Shown here: one piece after another, positions 1 through 7,887 of the stretch
How the letters are laid out: each line of letters begins with the position of its first letter
How positions within the stretch are numbered: position 1 is the first letter of the stretch
Source of the DNA: Synechococcus sp. WH 8020
GTDB taxonomy: Bacteria > Cyanobacteriota > Cyanobacteriia > PCC-6307 > Cyanobiaceae
Direction: 5' to 3'
DNA length: 64,000 nt
Assembly: GCF_001040845.1 (NCBI RefSeq)
Contig: NZ_CP011941.1
Coordinates: forward strand, 391,744-455,743
Notes under the pieces: model-generated
What the model was told of the DNA's origin: nothing
Databases searched by the model: none
What the model saw: the letters and a program-made list of their open reading frames with translations, nothing else
Made by a program: the position numbers and the translations under genes

Positions 1-68
1 CGCTTGAGCCAGTCATCGAGGACGTCGAACCATCCCCGCTGCGGCATGCGACCTGCAGCGATCGTCAT
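1..68 (-). CDS. psbD: Photosystem II D2 protein, N-terminal fragment
   Basis: Only the first 22 codons lie in the window; the gene runs off the left edge. They read [20 protein letters not shown] and continue Leu-Lys, the D2 N-terminus, with the invariant [12 protein letters not shown] stretch. D2 is the reaction-centre partner of D1 and binds pheophytin, P680 chlorophyll and plastoquinone QA in the thylakoid. The ATG is at 66-68; I see no clear Shine-Dalgarno before it. The gene diverges from ycf4, so the 219 bp between the two starts should carry both promoters. Identification rests on the exact N-terminal signature; the rest of the protein cannot be checked. Confidence 0.93.
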   Translation of the reverse strand, partial: MTIAAGRMPQRGWFDVLDDWLK

Positions 69-287
69 GAGTTGAACGGTGCGGTTAACCCGCAAGCATT
101 GGGTTCCGGCTGACCTTAACAATGTTGTTGGCTAGTTCGGGGCTGAGATGGCTCAGCTGAAACCCGTTGTATCGGAAAGCATCTTCTGGGTTTCTTTAGA
201 TTTGATTCTTCGTTTCGTGGCAATGCTTTGTATTGGGCGCATCCCATTGGCTTTGCAGTCCAAACTGTTCTCTGATTTCTGGCTTTG

Positions 288-824
288 ATGGCCGCTGACC
301 TGCTCGAGCAACCCGTCCTCGGTTCACGCCGGCTTTCAAACATTCTCGTTGCCCTAGGGGTGACGATTGGCGGTATTGGGTTTTTGTTTGCTTCCCTGTC
401 CAGCTATCTGGGTAGGGATCTCCTTCCCTTGGGCCATCCCGCTGGCTTGGTGTTTGTTCCCCAAGGCCTTGTGATGGGCTTGTACAGCCTGGCGGCAGCC
501 CTTCTTGCCACCTATCTCTGGGCCGTGATCACGATCAACGTGGGCTCGGGTAGTAATCGTTTTGACCGCTCCGCTGGTGTGGTGACGATCTCCAGGCGTG
601 GATTTCGTCAGCCGATCAGCGTGGAAATTCCCATCAAGGACATTCAGGCGGTGAAAGTTGAGGTGAGAGATGGTTTCAACACGCGACGCCGTGTTTCTCT
701 TCGCGTTCGCGGAAGACGAGACATGCCCCTCACCCGTGTTGGCGAACCCCTCCCTCTGGCCCAGTTGGAACAGGACGGAGCCGAGTTGGCGCGTTTCTTG
801 GGTGTGAATCTCGAAGGCCTTTGA
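288..824 (+). CDS. ycf4: Photosystem I assembly protein Ycf4
   Basis: A 178-residue protein with two membrane segments near the N-terminus (about residues 18-40 and 60-85) followed by a basic, beta-rich soluble domain ending in [11 protein letters not shown]. This is the Ycf4 architecture and length. Ycf4 is a thylakoid scaffold that helps assemble photosystem I. The ATG at 288 is preferred over the adjoining TTG at 285. It diverges from psbD, and its TGA stop overlaps the ATG of the downstream cyclophilin gene (TGATG), which suggests co-transcription. Confidence 0.93.
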   Translation: MAADLLEQPVLGSRRLSNILVALGVTIGGIGFLFASLSSYLGRDLLPLGHPAGLVFVPQGLVMGLYSLAAALLATYLWAVITINVGSGSNRFDRSAGVVTISRRGFRQPISVEIPIKDIQAVKVEVRDGFNTRRRVSLRVRGRRDMPLTRVGEPLPLAQLEQDGAELARFLGVNLEGL

Positions 825-1534
825 TGTTCTCTTTTATGCAGCGCTCAATTCTGCGGACGCTTTTATCCCTTGCCGTCTGCTTGCCGCTTCTTGTTGGTTG
901 CTCTCAGTCCAATACTGCGTCAACGGCTTCCGTCCCTTCGGGCTGCAGCCAGGCCAGTAGTCCCTGTCTTCAAGGGAAGGCCGAGGTTGAGCTCACGACC
1001 ACCCGCGGAGTGGTCAAGCTTGAACTCGATGGTGACGCGGCCCCCGTTACGGCCGGGAATTTTGTGGATCTTGTTAAAAGAGGTGTGTATGACGGCACCG
1101 TGTTCCACAGAGTGATTCGTGAGCCGGTGCCCTTTGTGGTGCAAGGCGGTGACCCTGCATCTAGCGACCCCAGCACGTTGAAGTCTCAATACGGCCAGGG
1201 AAGCTTTATCGATCCAGATCGTGGGCAGGCGAGATTCATTCCCCTTGAGCTGTCGTATCAAGGCGAAGATCAGCCGCGTTATAGCCGCCAGAGCACCAAT
1301 CCCAGCGATCTGCAGCAGCTCAAGCTGAGTCATGAGCGTGGAGCCCTTGCGATGGCTCGCTCCCAATCACCTGATTCGGCCAGTGCCCAGTTTTATATCG
1401 CCCTGAAACCGCTCCCAGAGTTGGATGGCCGTTACGCCGTTTTCGGTCGTGTGACCGATGGCTTGGATGTCGTGGATGCGATTGAACAGGACGACACGTT
1501 GCTCAAGGCGAAGCTGCTCACCCCAGGCCTTTGA
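824..1534 (+). CDS. Cyclophilin-type peptidyl-prolyl isomerase, lipoprotein
   Basis: A 236-residue protein. Residues 1-26 form a lipoprotein signal with lipobox LVGC (Cys26). The cyclophilin domain follows, with the signatures VELTTTRGVVKLEL, APVTAGNFVDLVKRGVYDGT, FHRVI, VQGGDP, GALAMARS, SASAQFYIAL and YAVFGRV. It should catalyse cis-trans isomerisation of prolyl bonds at the periplasmic face of the membrane or in the thylakoid lumen. The start overlaps the ycf4 stop; an upstream in-frame TTG at 821 is the alternative. An insert of about 50 residues before the ALAMARS motif is usual for cyanobacterial members. Confidence 0.9.
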   Translation: MFSFMQRSILRTLLSLAVCLPLLVGCSQSNTASTASVPSGCSQASSPCLQGKAEVELTTTRGVVKLELDGDAAPVTAGNFVDLVKRGVYDGTVFHRVIREPVPFVVQGGDPASSDPSTLKSQYGQGSFIDPDRGQARFIPLELSYQGEDQPRYSRQSTNPSDLQQLKLSHERGALAMARSQSPDSASAQFYIALKPLPELDGRYAVFGRVTDGLDVVDAIEQDDTLLKAKLLTPGL

Positions 1535-1543
1535 AAGCTGCCA

Positions 1544-2074
1544 TCAAGCGGGCACACGCCCGCCGCTGATGGCGGCTTTCAGTAATTCGGTGTTGACACC
1601 TGAAGCGCGTTCCAGGGCCACTTTCCCGGTGCGGGCGATTTCTAGGATTCCGTAGGGAGCCATGAGGCGTTCTAGGGCTACCAATTTGCCCGGATCTCCC
1701 ACTACTTCAAGGGTTAGAGCGTCATCGGCAACGTCCACCACTTTGGCGCGGAAGACCTGCACCAATTCAAGAATGGCGCTGCGTTGTTCCGCCGGTGCTG
1801 AAACCTTCATCAGCATGAGCTCCCTCTCCACCGCAGGCAGTTGTGAGAGATCGAGCACCTGGAGCACATTCACCAGCTTGTCGAGCTGCTTGCTCATTTG
1901 CTGCAGGGTGTGTTCGTCGCCTTCCACCACCATGGTGAGCCGCGACTGGCCGTTGGTTTCAGCTGGACCTACCGCAAGGCTGTCGATGTTGAAGCCGCGT
2001 CGAGCGAAGAGGCCGGCGATGCGGCTCAGAGCGCCGGATTCGTCCTCCACCAGGACGGACAGGGTGTGCTTCAT
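1544..2074 (-). CDS. ilvH: Acetolactate synthase small (regulatory) subunit
   Basis: A 176-residue protein opening with an ACT domain ([20 protein letters not shown], then [10 protein letters not shown]) and ending with the ALS small-subunit C-terminal domain. Length and motifs match bacterial IlvH, the regulatory subunit that confers valine feedback inhibition on IlvB, the first enzyme common to valine, leucine and isoleucine synthesis. Its ATG overlaps the stop of the upstream alpha/beta hydrolase by 4 bp (ATGA), so the two are probably translationally coupled. ilvB is not in the window. Its 3' end converges with the cyclophilin gene, 9 bp away. Confidence 0.95.
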   Translation of the reverse strand: MKHTLSVLVEDESGALSRIAGLFARRGFNIDSLAVGPAETNGQSRLTMVVEGDEHTLQQMSKQLDKLVNVLQVLDLSQLPAVERELMLMKVSAPAEQRSAILELVQVFRAKVVDVADDALTLEVVGDPGKLVALERLMAPYGILEIARTGKVALERASGVNTELLKAAISGGRVPA

Positions 2075-3051
2075 GCCCGGTGCTGTGATTCCAGCGCGCT
2101 TGTTCTTCCTAAATTAAGGTCCAGCCAGTACAAAAGCTCTCGATGGAAGTGTTCGGGGCTTTCATCGTGGGGGCAATGCCCACTGCCATCGAGCACGCGG
2201 AGCTTTAGCCAGGAATGTTGTTGATGGAGTTTTTCGCCGATCATCAAGGGCACAAATCGGTCCTGCTTGCCCCAGAGAAGCAGGAGGGGGATGGGCCGAT
2301 CTAACTCGGCTAACCGCTCCAGCAGCGCCGGTGCTGTGGCTTCCCGGGGGCGTAAGGCCATGCCAATGCTCATGGCACGGAGGCTGCGAGCGGCGGTACG
2401 GCGACGGGCTGGGCTTGCAATCAGCTGATGCAATTCCCGGTCTGAGCGGATGGAACGCGAATAGGCACCTTGAAGGCCCAAGCGCAGCAGGGGGGTGCGG
2501 CTGATCAAGGGAACGAGAAGTTCGAGGGGAAGCAGTCGGCAGAGCAACTGCACGGTGACTGTCCGTAATCGGCGACGGCGGCGGGATTGCCGTTTTGGCA
2601 ACGGCTGCATGAGGGCGGGATCGGGCAATGGTGCCGCAACCACTGCTGTGACCCATTCAGGACGAAAGGCCGCGGTGGTGAGCGCGGTCAGGCCGCCCAG
2701 GGAGTTGCCAACCAACACTGCTGGTTGTTGAACCACCTGCTCCAGAAATGCTGCTAACTGCCGAGCCCAAAGACGGTTGTCCAAGCGGATCTGGGAATGA
2801 AGGCCCGGTTGTTCGGAGCGGCCGAAGCCGATCAAATCAAGGCCATAAACCCGATATCCAGCCTTTGTGAGTGGAGCTGCGTTGTGACGCCAATGGCTGC
2901 TGCTGGCACCAAACCCATGCAGCAAAACCATCGGAGGAGCTTGGGGATCCCCGAGTACGCGCCAGTGACAGCGGTAGCCCTGCCAGGTCCATACCGCACT
3001 TTCGCCCCAATCGGCACCGTTCGAGGCAGGCTGGAGAGCGGTTGCGTGCAC
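2071..3051 (-). CDS. Alpha/beta hydrolase
   Basis: A 326-residue alpha/beta-fold hydrolase. The oxyanion-hole region is [14 protein letters not shown], the nucleophile elbow is VGNSLGG (catalytic Ser), a later acid is in [12 protein letters not shown], and the catalytic His lies in [11 protein letters not shown]. The substrate cannot be deduced. Proteins of this type in cyanobacteria are often annotated as haloalkane dehalogenase-like or 2-hydroxy-6-oxohepta-2,4-dienoate hydrolase-like without proof. The start is GTG at 3051, 13 bp from the divergent Trm1 gene. It sits upstream of ilvH and overlaps it by 4 bp. The family call is firm, the function is unknown. Confidence 0.88.
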   Translation of the reverse strand: MHATALQPASNGADWGESAVWTWQGYRCHWRVLGDPQAPPMVLLHGFGASSSHWRHNAAPLTKAGYRVYGLDLIGFGRSEQPGLHSQIRLDNRLWARQLAAFLEQVVQQPAVLVGNSLGGLTALTTAAFRPEWVTAVVAAPLPDPALMQPLPKRQSRRRRRLRTVTVQLLCRLLPLELLVPLISRTPLLRLGLQGAYSRSIRSDRELHQLIASPARRRTAARSLRAMSIGMALRPREATAPALLERLAELDRPIPLLLLWGKQDRFVPLMIGEKLHQQHSWLKLRVLDGSGHCPHDESPEHFHRELLYWLDLNLGRTSALESQHRA

Positions 3052-3064
3052 ACGCCTGACGGAG

Positions 3065-4270
3065 TTGAACGGTCACTATCGCGAAGGGATGGCATCTGTG
3101 CGGCCCGGGGGTGGTTTCTTTCGCCCCGACTCCAGACCGGCGAGAGATCTCTCTGTGTTGTTGGCTGCCTCAACCTTGGAGGGCGCTTCCAGGGATCAAC
3201 CCCTGCGCTGGCTGGACCTCATGGCTGGTTGCGGGATCCGATCTCTTCGCTGGGGACTGGAGGGGAGGGGGGCGTCCCAGCACCCCGTGGAGCTCTGGGT
3301 GAATGACGCGGATCAAGAGCGTGGGCCCCTGCTAGCCGCCAATCTCGAACCGTTGCAATCCTGTGCTGGGGTGGTGCTCACCCAGAGCCATCAGGCGGCG
3401 GAGCGGCTCCTGCGTGAGGCCTATTTGGAGCATCGTTTTTTTGATCTGATCGATCTCGACCCTTTTGGATGCCCGAATGTGTTGCTCCAATCCACACTCC
3501 AGGCGATGCGGTTTGGAGGCGTGCTGTTGCTTGCGAGCACCGACGGTCGCTCCCCGACGGGGCATGACCGGTTTGCGGCTGTGCGTCGGTTTGGTGCAGC
3601 GGCTCGTGCGCACCCTTCGAGTTGGGAGCTGGCTCTGCGCCTTCAATTAGCTGCCTTAGCCCGTGAAGCTTGGCTGCTGGGACGAGGTCTAGAGCCCTTG
3701 TTTTGTTTTAGCGATGGCCGCACCTTCCGTGTTGCGGTGCGCATGCGTCAGCGGATCCGTTCGGGTGAAGAGCAGCAGCTGGGGTTTTTGGCCCGTTGTG
3801 ACCGCTGCGGTGACCAGGCGGTGCAAGCGATGTTGGACCTGCAGGGTTGGAGACCCTGCGCCTGTACCGATGGCTGCGGACGTTGGGCGGTGAGTGGTCC
3901 GCTCTGGATTGGTCCGCTGCAGGATGTTGGCCAGATCAAAGGCCTCTTGGAGATCAGTGACCAGTTGGATGCAGCTTCGAGCACGGGGTTAAGCGAGGGG
4001 CAAGACCGAACCCTTGCCCCTCGCAGCAGGAGGATGCTGGAGGGGTTGATGGCGGATCCTGGTCAACCGGCCTGTTGCTGGTCGACGGGTGAATTATCCC
4101 GACGACTTCAGCTCAAAGGCCCCCCTGCGATCGAGCCGTTGGTTGCAGTGCTTCTGGCCTCCGGTTACAGCGCGTCGGTGAGTGGAGTCATGGCTGGGCA
4201 GGTGCGAACCAATGCGCCTCTCGGCATTTTGTTGCGACGATGCGCCGAATTTGGCGGGAAAGATCGTTAA
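3065..4270 (+). CDS. trm1: tRNA (guanine-N2)-dimethyltransferase, Trm1 family
   Basis: A 401-residue protein with an N-terminal FFRPDSRPARDLSVLL segment, the SAM-binding motif LDLMAGCGIRSLRWG, the motif NDADQERGPLLAANL, and the catalytic region LIDLDPFGCPNVLLQS. A later cluster of cysteines (CDRCG, then CACTDGCG) is the zinc site of the C-terminal domain. Trm1 makes m2,2G at tRNA position 26. It is mainly archaeal and eukaryotic, with a few bacterial lineages including cyanobacteria and Aquifex. The TTG start at 3065 keeps the conserved YREG segment; ATG at 3089 is the alternative. petM follows 27 bp downstream. Confidence 0.9.
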   Translation: MNGHYREGMASVRPGGGFFRPDSRPARDLSVLLAASTLEGASRDQPLRWLDLMAGCGIRSLRWGLEGRGASQHPVELWVNDADQERGPLLAANLEPLQSCAGVVLTQSHQAAERLLREAYLEHRFFDLIDLDPFGCPNVLLQSTLQAMRFGGVLLLASTDGRSPTGHDRFAAVRRFGAAARAHPSSWELALRLQLAALAREAWLLGRGLEPLFCFSDGRTFRVAVRMRQRIRSGEEQQLGFLARCDRCGDQAVQAMLDLQGWRPCACTDGCGRWAVSGPLWIGPLQDVGQIKGLLEISDQLDAASSTGLSEGQDRTLAPRSRRMLEGLMADPGQPACCWSTGELSRRLQLKGPPAIEPLVAVLLASGYSASVSGVMAGQVRTNAPLGILLRRCAEFGGKDR

Positions 4271-4297
4271 ATAGATGTTGATTGTGAATCCCGTTTC

Positions 4298-4396
4298 ATG
4301 GCTTCGGAAATTTTCGGAATTGCTGTCGTGTTCTGGGTGTTGATTCCCGTGGGCCTCGCTGGTGGTGCCTTGCTTTTGAAACTCCAAGGCGACTGA
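4298..4396 (+). CDS. petM: Cytochrome b6f complex subunit 7, PetM
   Basis: A 32-residue protein beginning [20 protein letters not shown] and ending [11 protein letters not shown], with one transmembrane helix. It matches PetM in length and in the conserved MASEIF and LLLKLQGD ends. PetM is one of the small single-helix subunits of the thylakoid b6f complex, which passes electrons from plastoquinol to plastocyanin or cytochrome c6. It lies between Trm1 and ycf39, all on the plus strand. Confidence 0.95.
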   Translation: MASEIFGIAVVFWVLIPVGLAGGALLLKLQGD

Positions 4397-4451
4397 TGGG
4401 CGCACCCGGGCTTTGGGCCCTTTAGGCTCCTCGCTTGGAATGACTGACCCG

Positions 4452-5414
4452 ATGCAGGTTCTGGTGGTTGGTGGGACAGGAACGCTTGGTCGTCAAATCG
4501 CAAAACAAGCGATTGATGCTGGCCACAAAGTGCGTTGCGTAGTGCGCTCACCTCGTAAAGCAGCCTTTTTACAGGAGTGGGGTTGTGAGCTCACTCGCGG
4601 TGACCTTCTTGAGCCGGCCAGCCTGGATTACGCACTCGACGGCATGGATGCGGTCATCGATGCCGCCACGAGTCGTCCAACCGACCCCAAGAGCATTTAC
4701 GTCACCGATTGGGACGGCAAGCTCAACTTGCTCAGGGCTTGTGAGCGTGCCGATGTGAAGCGCTTCGTGTTTCTCTCCCTCTTGGATGCCTCAAAGCACC
4801 GCGATGTTCCGCTGATGGACATCAAGCACTGCACTGAGCGGCTGCTGGAGGAGTCGGATCTGGATTACACGATCCTGCAAGGAGCGGCGTTCATGCAGGG
4901 CGTGATCAGTCAGTTCTCGATCCCCATTTTGGAAAGTCAGACGGTGTGGGTGAGTGGAAGTCCAACCCGCATCGCCTACATGAACACGCAAGACATGGCT
5001 CGTTTCGCGGTCGCGGCCGTGGATCGCCCAGAGACGATTCGTTGCTCGTATCCCGTGGTGGGACCGAAAGCCTGGAATACCGGAGAAGTGATTCAACTCT
5101 GTGAGCTGGCTAGCTCCAAGTCGGCAAGGGTGTTTCGCGTTCCAGGGAGCCTGCTGAATTTGATGCAGGGGATCTGCTCATTCTTCGAACCCGCTGTCAA
5201 CGTGGCTGAGCGCCTGGCGTTTGCTGAGGTCACGGGTGGAGGCGGATCTCTTGACGCTCCTATGGAGGCTAGTTATCGCGCCTTTGGCCTAGATCCCAGT
5301 GAAACGACGCAGTTGGAGACCTACATCCGCGAGTACTACGACACGATCTTGAAACGCCTCAGAGACATGGAGGCCGATCTAGACAAGGACGCCAAAAAAA
5401 AGCTGCCTTTTTAG
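4452..5414 (+). CDS. ycf39: Ycf39-type NAD(P)-binding photosystem II assembly factor
   Basis: A 320-residue short-chain-dehydrogenase-like protein opening MQVLVVGGTGTLGRQIAKQA, whose GGTGTLG is the Rossmann dinucleotide loop. It keeps the atypical SDR features of Ycf39 (RGDLLEPASL, DAATSRP, FVFLSLLDA) and ends in a charged lysine-rich tail. Ycf39 works with a high-light-inducible protein in delivering chlorophyll to, or assembling, the photosystem II reaction centre. I chose ATG 4452 because it gives the family's standard N-terminus; ATG 4440 and TTG 4413 are in frame upstream. It lies 55 bp after petM. Confidence 0.9.
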   Translation: MQVLVVGGTGTLGRQIAKQAIDAGHKVRCVVRSPRKAAFLQEWGCELTRGDLLEPASLDYALDGMDAVIDAATSRPTDPKSIYVTDWDGKLNLLRACERADVKRFVFLSLLDASKHRDVPLMDIKHCTERLLEESDLDYTILQGAAFMQGVISQFSIPILESQTVWVSGSPTRIAYMNTQDMARFAVAAVDRPETIRCSYPVVGPKAWNTGEVIQLCELASSKSARVFRVPGSLLNLMQGICSFFEPAVNVAERLAFAEVTGGGGSLDAPMEASYRAFGLDPSETTQLETYIREYYDTILKRLRDMEADLDKDAKKKLPF

Positions 5415-5486
5415 CCACCTTGACGGCGAGAGTGGTGTATTTGTACTATTTGCTCGCTAGTATTTGCACGTTTCTGGATCATTCTC

Positions 5487-5702
5487 ATGTCTGCCGCCCA
5501 AGTCAAAAACCTTCAGAGACGGCTCGACAATCTTGCTCGAGAAGCGGAAACGGAGCTCAACCGTGCTTGTGGGCATGAGCTGTGGCAAAGCGTTGGTTTC
5601 GATGCGTTTGATGGCATCAAGGACATCGATCGCCGTGCTAGTGCGAATTATTACTACGGTCAGTGGCAAACTGTTCGTGAGCTACAGGATGTTTTGGGCT
5701 AG
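5487..5702 (+). CDS. Small conserved-looking protein, unknown function
   Basis: A 71-residue acidic protein with a helical, charged N-terminal half (VKNLQRRLDNLAREAETELN) and an aromatic C-terminal half (ANYYYGQWQTVRELQDVLG). It has no signal peptide or membrane segment, and I recognise no domain. Its ATG start, composition and position between ycf39 and the ArsM-like gene on the same strand support a real gene, probably one shared by marine picocyanobacteria. Confidence 0.7.
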   Translation: MSAAQVKNLQRRLDNLAREAETELNRACGHELWQSVGFDAFDGIKDIDRRASANYYYGQWQTVRELQDVLG

Positions 5703-5764
5703 GGACTGGCTCTCTTAAGGGCTTGGGCTCTGTTCAAAATGGGGGTAATCAAACGCTGTTGCCG

Positions 5765-6550
5765 ATGTCGTCTTGTTGCGGTCCTAATCCCTCTTCGTTC
5801 GATCAAACGCAGGCGGTGGAGGACCGTTATGGAGCGGCTGCCTCGGAACAAGAAGCCTGTCTCTGCACTCCAGTGGCGTTTGATCCCTCGTTGTTGAAGC
5901 CCCTCCCCCAGGCTGTGGTGGAGAGGGATTACGGCTGTGGTGATCCCACTCGTTGGGTGCGCTCTGGAGATACTGTTTTGGACCTCGGTAGTGGAAGCGG
6001 AAAGAACGCCTTTATTTGTGCTCAGGTGGTTGGGGCGACAGGCCAAGTGATTGGTGTGGACCGCAATACGGAGATGTTGGCCCTTTCTCGCTCTGCTGCA
6101 CCCGTGGTGGCAGAGCAGATTGGCTACGCCAATGTTTGCTTTCTCGAGGGTGCGATCGAGGCGCTTGATGCCCCCGATGCCACGGGAGCTCCTCTGGTGG
6201 CTGATTCCAGCATTGATCTGGTGCTCAGCAATTGCGTGCTGAATCTGGTGAACCCTTCCGCCCGGGAGAGGTTGTTGCAGAACATTCGGCGCGTGCTTCG
6301 GCCTGCTGGTCGCGTTGCAATCAGCGACATCGTGTGTGATCGCCCGGTGCCGATGGCTCTTCAGCAGGACGCCGAGCTTTGGAGTGGCTGCATTAGCGGG
6401 GCCTGGTTGGAGGAGGCTTTTTTGGAGGATTTCCGAGCGCTGGGGCTTGAGCAGGTTCAGTACGCCGAGCGTTCTGCTACTCCCTGGCGGATTGTTGAAG
6501 GAATTGAATTTCGCGCGGTCACGCTGACGGGTGCACTGCCGAACGGTTAA
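5765..6550 (+). CDS. arsM: ArsM-like arsenite S-adenosylmethionine methyltransferase
   Basis: A 261-residue class I SAM methyltransferase. After an N-terminal SSCCGP motif it has YGCGDP, the SAM loop VLDLGSGSGKNAF, GVDRNTEML, SNCVLNL and WSGCISGAW. The cysteines in YGCG, SNCV and SGCI line up with the three that bind As(III) in characterised ArsM enzymes, so arsenite methylation (detoxification, or the first step toward arsenosugars) is likely. No arsenosugar partner or ars regulator lies nearby. ATG 5765 is preferred to TTG 5723. Its 3' end overlaps the convergent pseudouridine synthase gene by 32 bp. Confidence 0.82.
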   Translation: MSSCCGPNPSSFDQTQAVEDRYGAAASEQEACLCTPVAFDPSLLKPLPQAVVERDYGCGDPTRWVRSGDTVLDLGSGSGKNAFICAQVVGATGQVIGVDRNTEMLALSRSAAPVVAEQIGYANVCFLEGAIEALDAPDATGAPLVADSSIDLVLSNCVLNLVNPSARERLLQNIRRVLRPAGRVAISDIVCDRPVPMALQQDAELWSGCISGAWLEEAFLEDFRALGLEQVQYAERSATPWRIVEGIEFRAVTLTGALPNG

Positions 6551-7160
6551 GCAGCCGCTTGAGGCGTTGATCTTCCGAGCGGGTGACCTCGCGCCACATT
6601 CCTGGACTGAGGCCATTGAGGCTCAGGGTTGTCTCTCCATCCATTAAGTCGATGGAGTGACGAATCAGCCTCAGGGTGGGGAGGCCCACGGCTGCGGTCA
6701 TGCGACGCACTTGGCGGTTGCGTCCCTCACGAAGTTCAAGACATAGCCAGGAGGTTGGAATCGAACGACGTTCTCGAATCGGTGGATTGCGATCGCCAAT
6801 TGTTTGTCTTTCTTGATCGGCTAAGACCCTCGCTTTCGCAGGCCTGGTTCGGCGCCCTTGAATCATCACTCCCCGCTGAAGTTGATTCAATTGGCTGTCA
6901 TTTGCGCAGCCCTCCACCTGGACCCAATACTGTCGCCAGTGGCCAAATCGAGGATCGGTGAGGCGTTGCTGCAGCCGGCCGTTGTCGGTGAGCAACAGCA
7001 ACCCTTCACTGTCGGCGTCGAGGCGGCCAGCAGCGTAAACATTTGGGATTCGGACCCACTCAGCTAGGCATCCCCAGCGGCTCTGGGGTTCAGGTGTGAA
7101 CTGACTCAGAACCCCATAGGGCTTGTGCAGCAGAAGGATCAGTTGTGTGCTCCAAAGCAA
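6519..7160 (-). CDS. rluE: RluE/RsuA-family rRNA pseudouridine synthase
   Basis: A 213-residue protein that starts directly with the catalytic domain (LILLLHKPYGVLSQF) and lacks the S4 RNA-binding domain of RsuA. The catalytic motif is YAAGRLDADSEGLLLLTD, with the nucleophilic Asp in GRLD; the C-terminal signature is REGRNRQVRRM. Domain loss and length resemble RluE, which modifies U2457 of 23S rRNA, so that is the best guess at the target. The TTG start at 7160 lies inside the 3' end of the Nif11-like gene (22 bp overlap), which suggests coupling. Confidence 0.88.
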   Translation of the reverse strand: MLWSTQLILLLHKPYGVLSQFTPEPQSRWGCLAEWVRIPNVYAAGRLDADSEGLLLLTDNGRLQQRLTDPRFGHWRQYWVQVEGCANDSQLNQLQRGVMIQGRRTRPAKARVLADQERQTIGDRNPPIRERRSIPTSWLCLELREGRNRQVRRMTAAVGLPTLRLIRHSIDLMDGETTLSLNGLSPGMWREVTRSEDQRLKRLLNRSAVHPSA

Positions 7161-7387
7161 AGCAAAAGTGCTTCGCCCCAGCTGGACGCGTTGTTGAGAT
7201 GGTCATCATGAAGATGCTTCATCTTCTCTGCTTGCATCTTCATGAGTGTGGCTTGGTTGAAGACGTGCCCTTGTTCAGAAGCAAGATTCACAACGTGGGC
7301 TGGTGTGGGTGCCTGGCGTACCTGCTCCCGTAGCTGAGAATCGGATTGAACCAGGGATGTGAAAGCAATCAGAGCTGATTCAGACAC
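7139..7387 (-). CDS. Nif11-like (N11P) small protein
   Basis: An 82-residue protein opening MSESALIAFTSLVQSDSQL, followed by a helical LREQVRQAPTPAHVVNLASEQ segment and FNQATLMKMQAE. This is the Nif11 (nitrogenase-associated/N11P) domain pattern. In marine cyanobacteria the domain serves as leader peptide of ribosomally made modified peptides, but it also occurs as stand-alone proteins. Here there is no Gly-Gly cleavage site and no Cys-rich core, so it is more probably a stand-alone member. It is immediately upstream of, and overlaps, the pseudouridine synthase. Confidence 0.7.
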   Translation of the reverse strand: MSESALIAFTSLVQSDSQLREQVRQAPTPAHVVNLASEQGHVFNQATLMKMQAEKMKHLHDDHLNNASSWGEALLLCFGAHN

Positions 7388-7414
7388 AAAAACACTTCAG
7401 AACTTGCCAACAAG

Positions 7415-7504
7415 CTAATTCGCACTCTGACGGTTACGCCAGAGATTCACAGCGCCGATAGAAATTAGCAACAGGCCCAGGTCGAGGGTGAGCGGGGGGA
7501 GCAT
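7415..7504 (-). CDS. Possible 29-residue single-helix membrane protein
   Basis: A 30-codon reading frame starting ATG. It encodes a peptide with a short proline-containing N-terminus, one hydrophobic stretch (LTLDLGLLLISIGAVNLW) and a basic tail (RNRQSAN). The layout resembles the small membrane subunits common in cyanobacteria, but the sequence matches none I know, and there is no clear ribosome binding site. It lies in the 229-bp space between the Nif11-like gene and infA. It may be chance. Confidence 0.3.
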   Translation of the reverse strand: MLPPLTLDLGLLLISIGAVNLWRNRQSAN

Positions 7505-7616
7505 CAAATTGCTTGAAGTAGCGGAGATGACCTTAAACAGACTGACGGGGCAATGGTGGAAAAGCGTTGAAGGTGGCCTCCTAAACTGGCATCAATGACG
7601 ACGTTGACCTTGGCGC

Positions 7617-7886
7617 ATGATTGAGACCTCGGGTGTGATTGAAAAAGAGCAGGGCAACGGGTTTTACCTCGTGACCCTGGAGCAGCCCGCTGGTCACCAG
7701 TGCCTGTGCCGCGCCGCCGGAAAGCTCACAAAATTCCGAATCAAACTGCTGGCAGGTGACAAGGTTCTAGTGGAAATCAGTCCCTATGACCTGACCCGTG
7801 GTCGGATCACTTACCGCGAGCGCAATGCGGGTGCACCGGGTGGGCGTCCAGGTGGTAACCGTCCTGGTGGCCCACGCCGCCGTTAA
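7617..7886 (+). CDS. infA: Translation initiation factor IF-1
   Basis: An 89-residue S1/OB-fold protein: SGVIEKEQGNGFYLVTLEQP, then LCRAAGKLTKFRIKLLAGDK, VLVEISPYDLTRGRITYRER and a Gly/Arg/Pro-rich tail. This is IF-1 with the extended basic tail of some marine cyanobacterial versions. IF-1 binds the 30S A site during initiation. It is on its own here rather than in the ribosomal-protein operon. Its stop is 1 bp from the stop of the convergent NTRC gene. Confidence 0.93.
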   Translation: MIETSGVIEKEQGNGFYLVTLEQPAGHQCLCRAAGKLTKFRIKLLAGDKVLVEISPYDLTRGRITYRERNAGAPGGRPGGNRPGGPRRR

Positions 7887-7887
7887 G

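Noticed and set aside
920-1366. 148-residue minus-strand frame inside the cyclophilin gene
   Set aside because: Shadow of the clearly conserved lipoprotein cyclophilin on the other strand.
2797-3306. 169-residue plus-strand frame across the hydrolase and Trm1 starts
   Set aside because: It overlaps two well-supported genes and has no domain; its sequence is a mirror of the hydrolase.
4404-4430. GC-rich imperfect hairpin with TTT after petM
   Set aside because: Stem is short and ambiguous, and it leads straight into ycf39, so terminator function is doubtful.
5699-6616. 305-residue minus-strand frame opposite the ArsM-like gene
   Set aside because: The ArsM-like gene on the plus strand has unmistakable motifs; the long frame is a codon-bias shadow.
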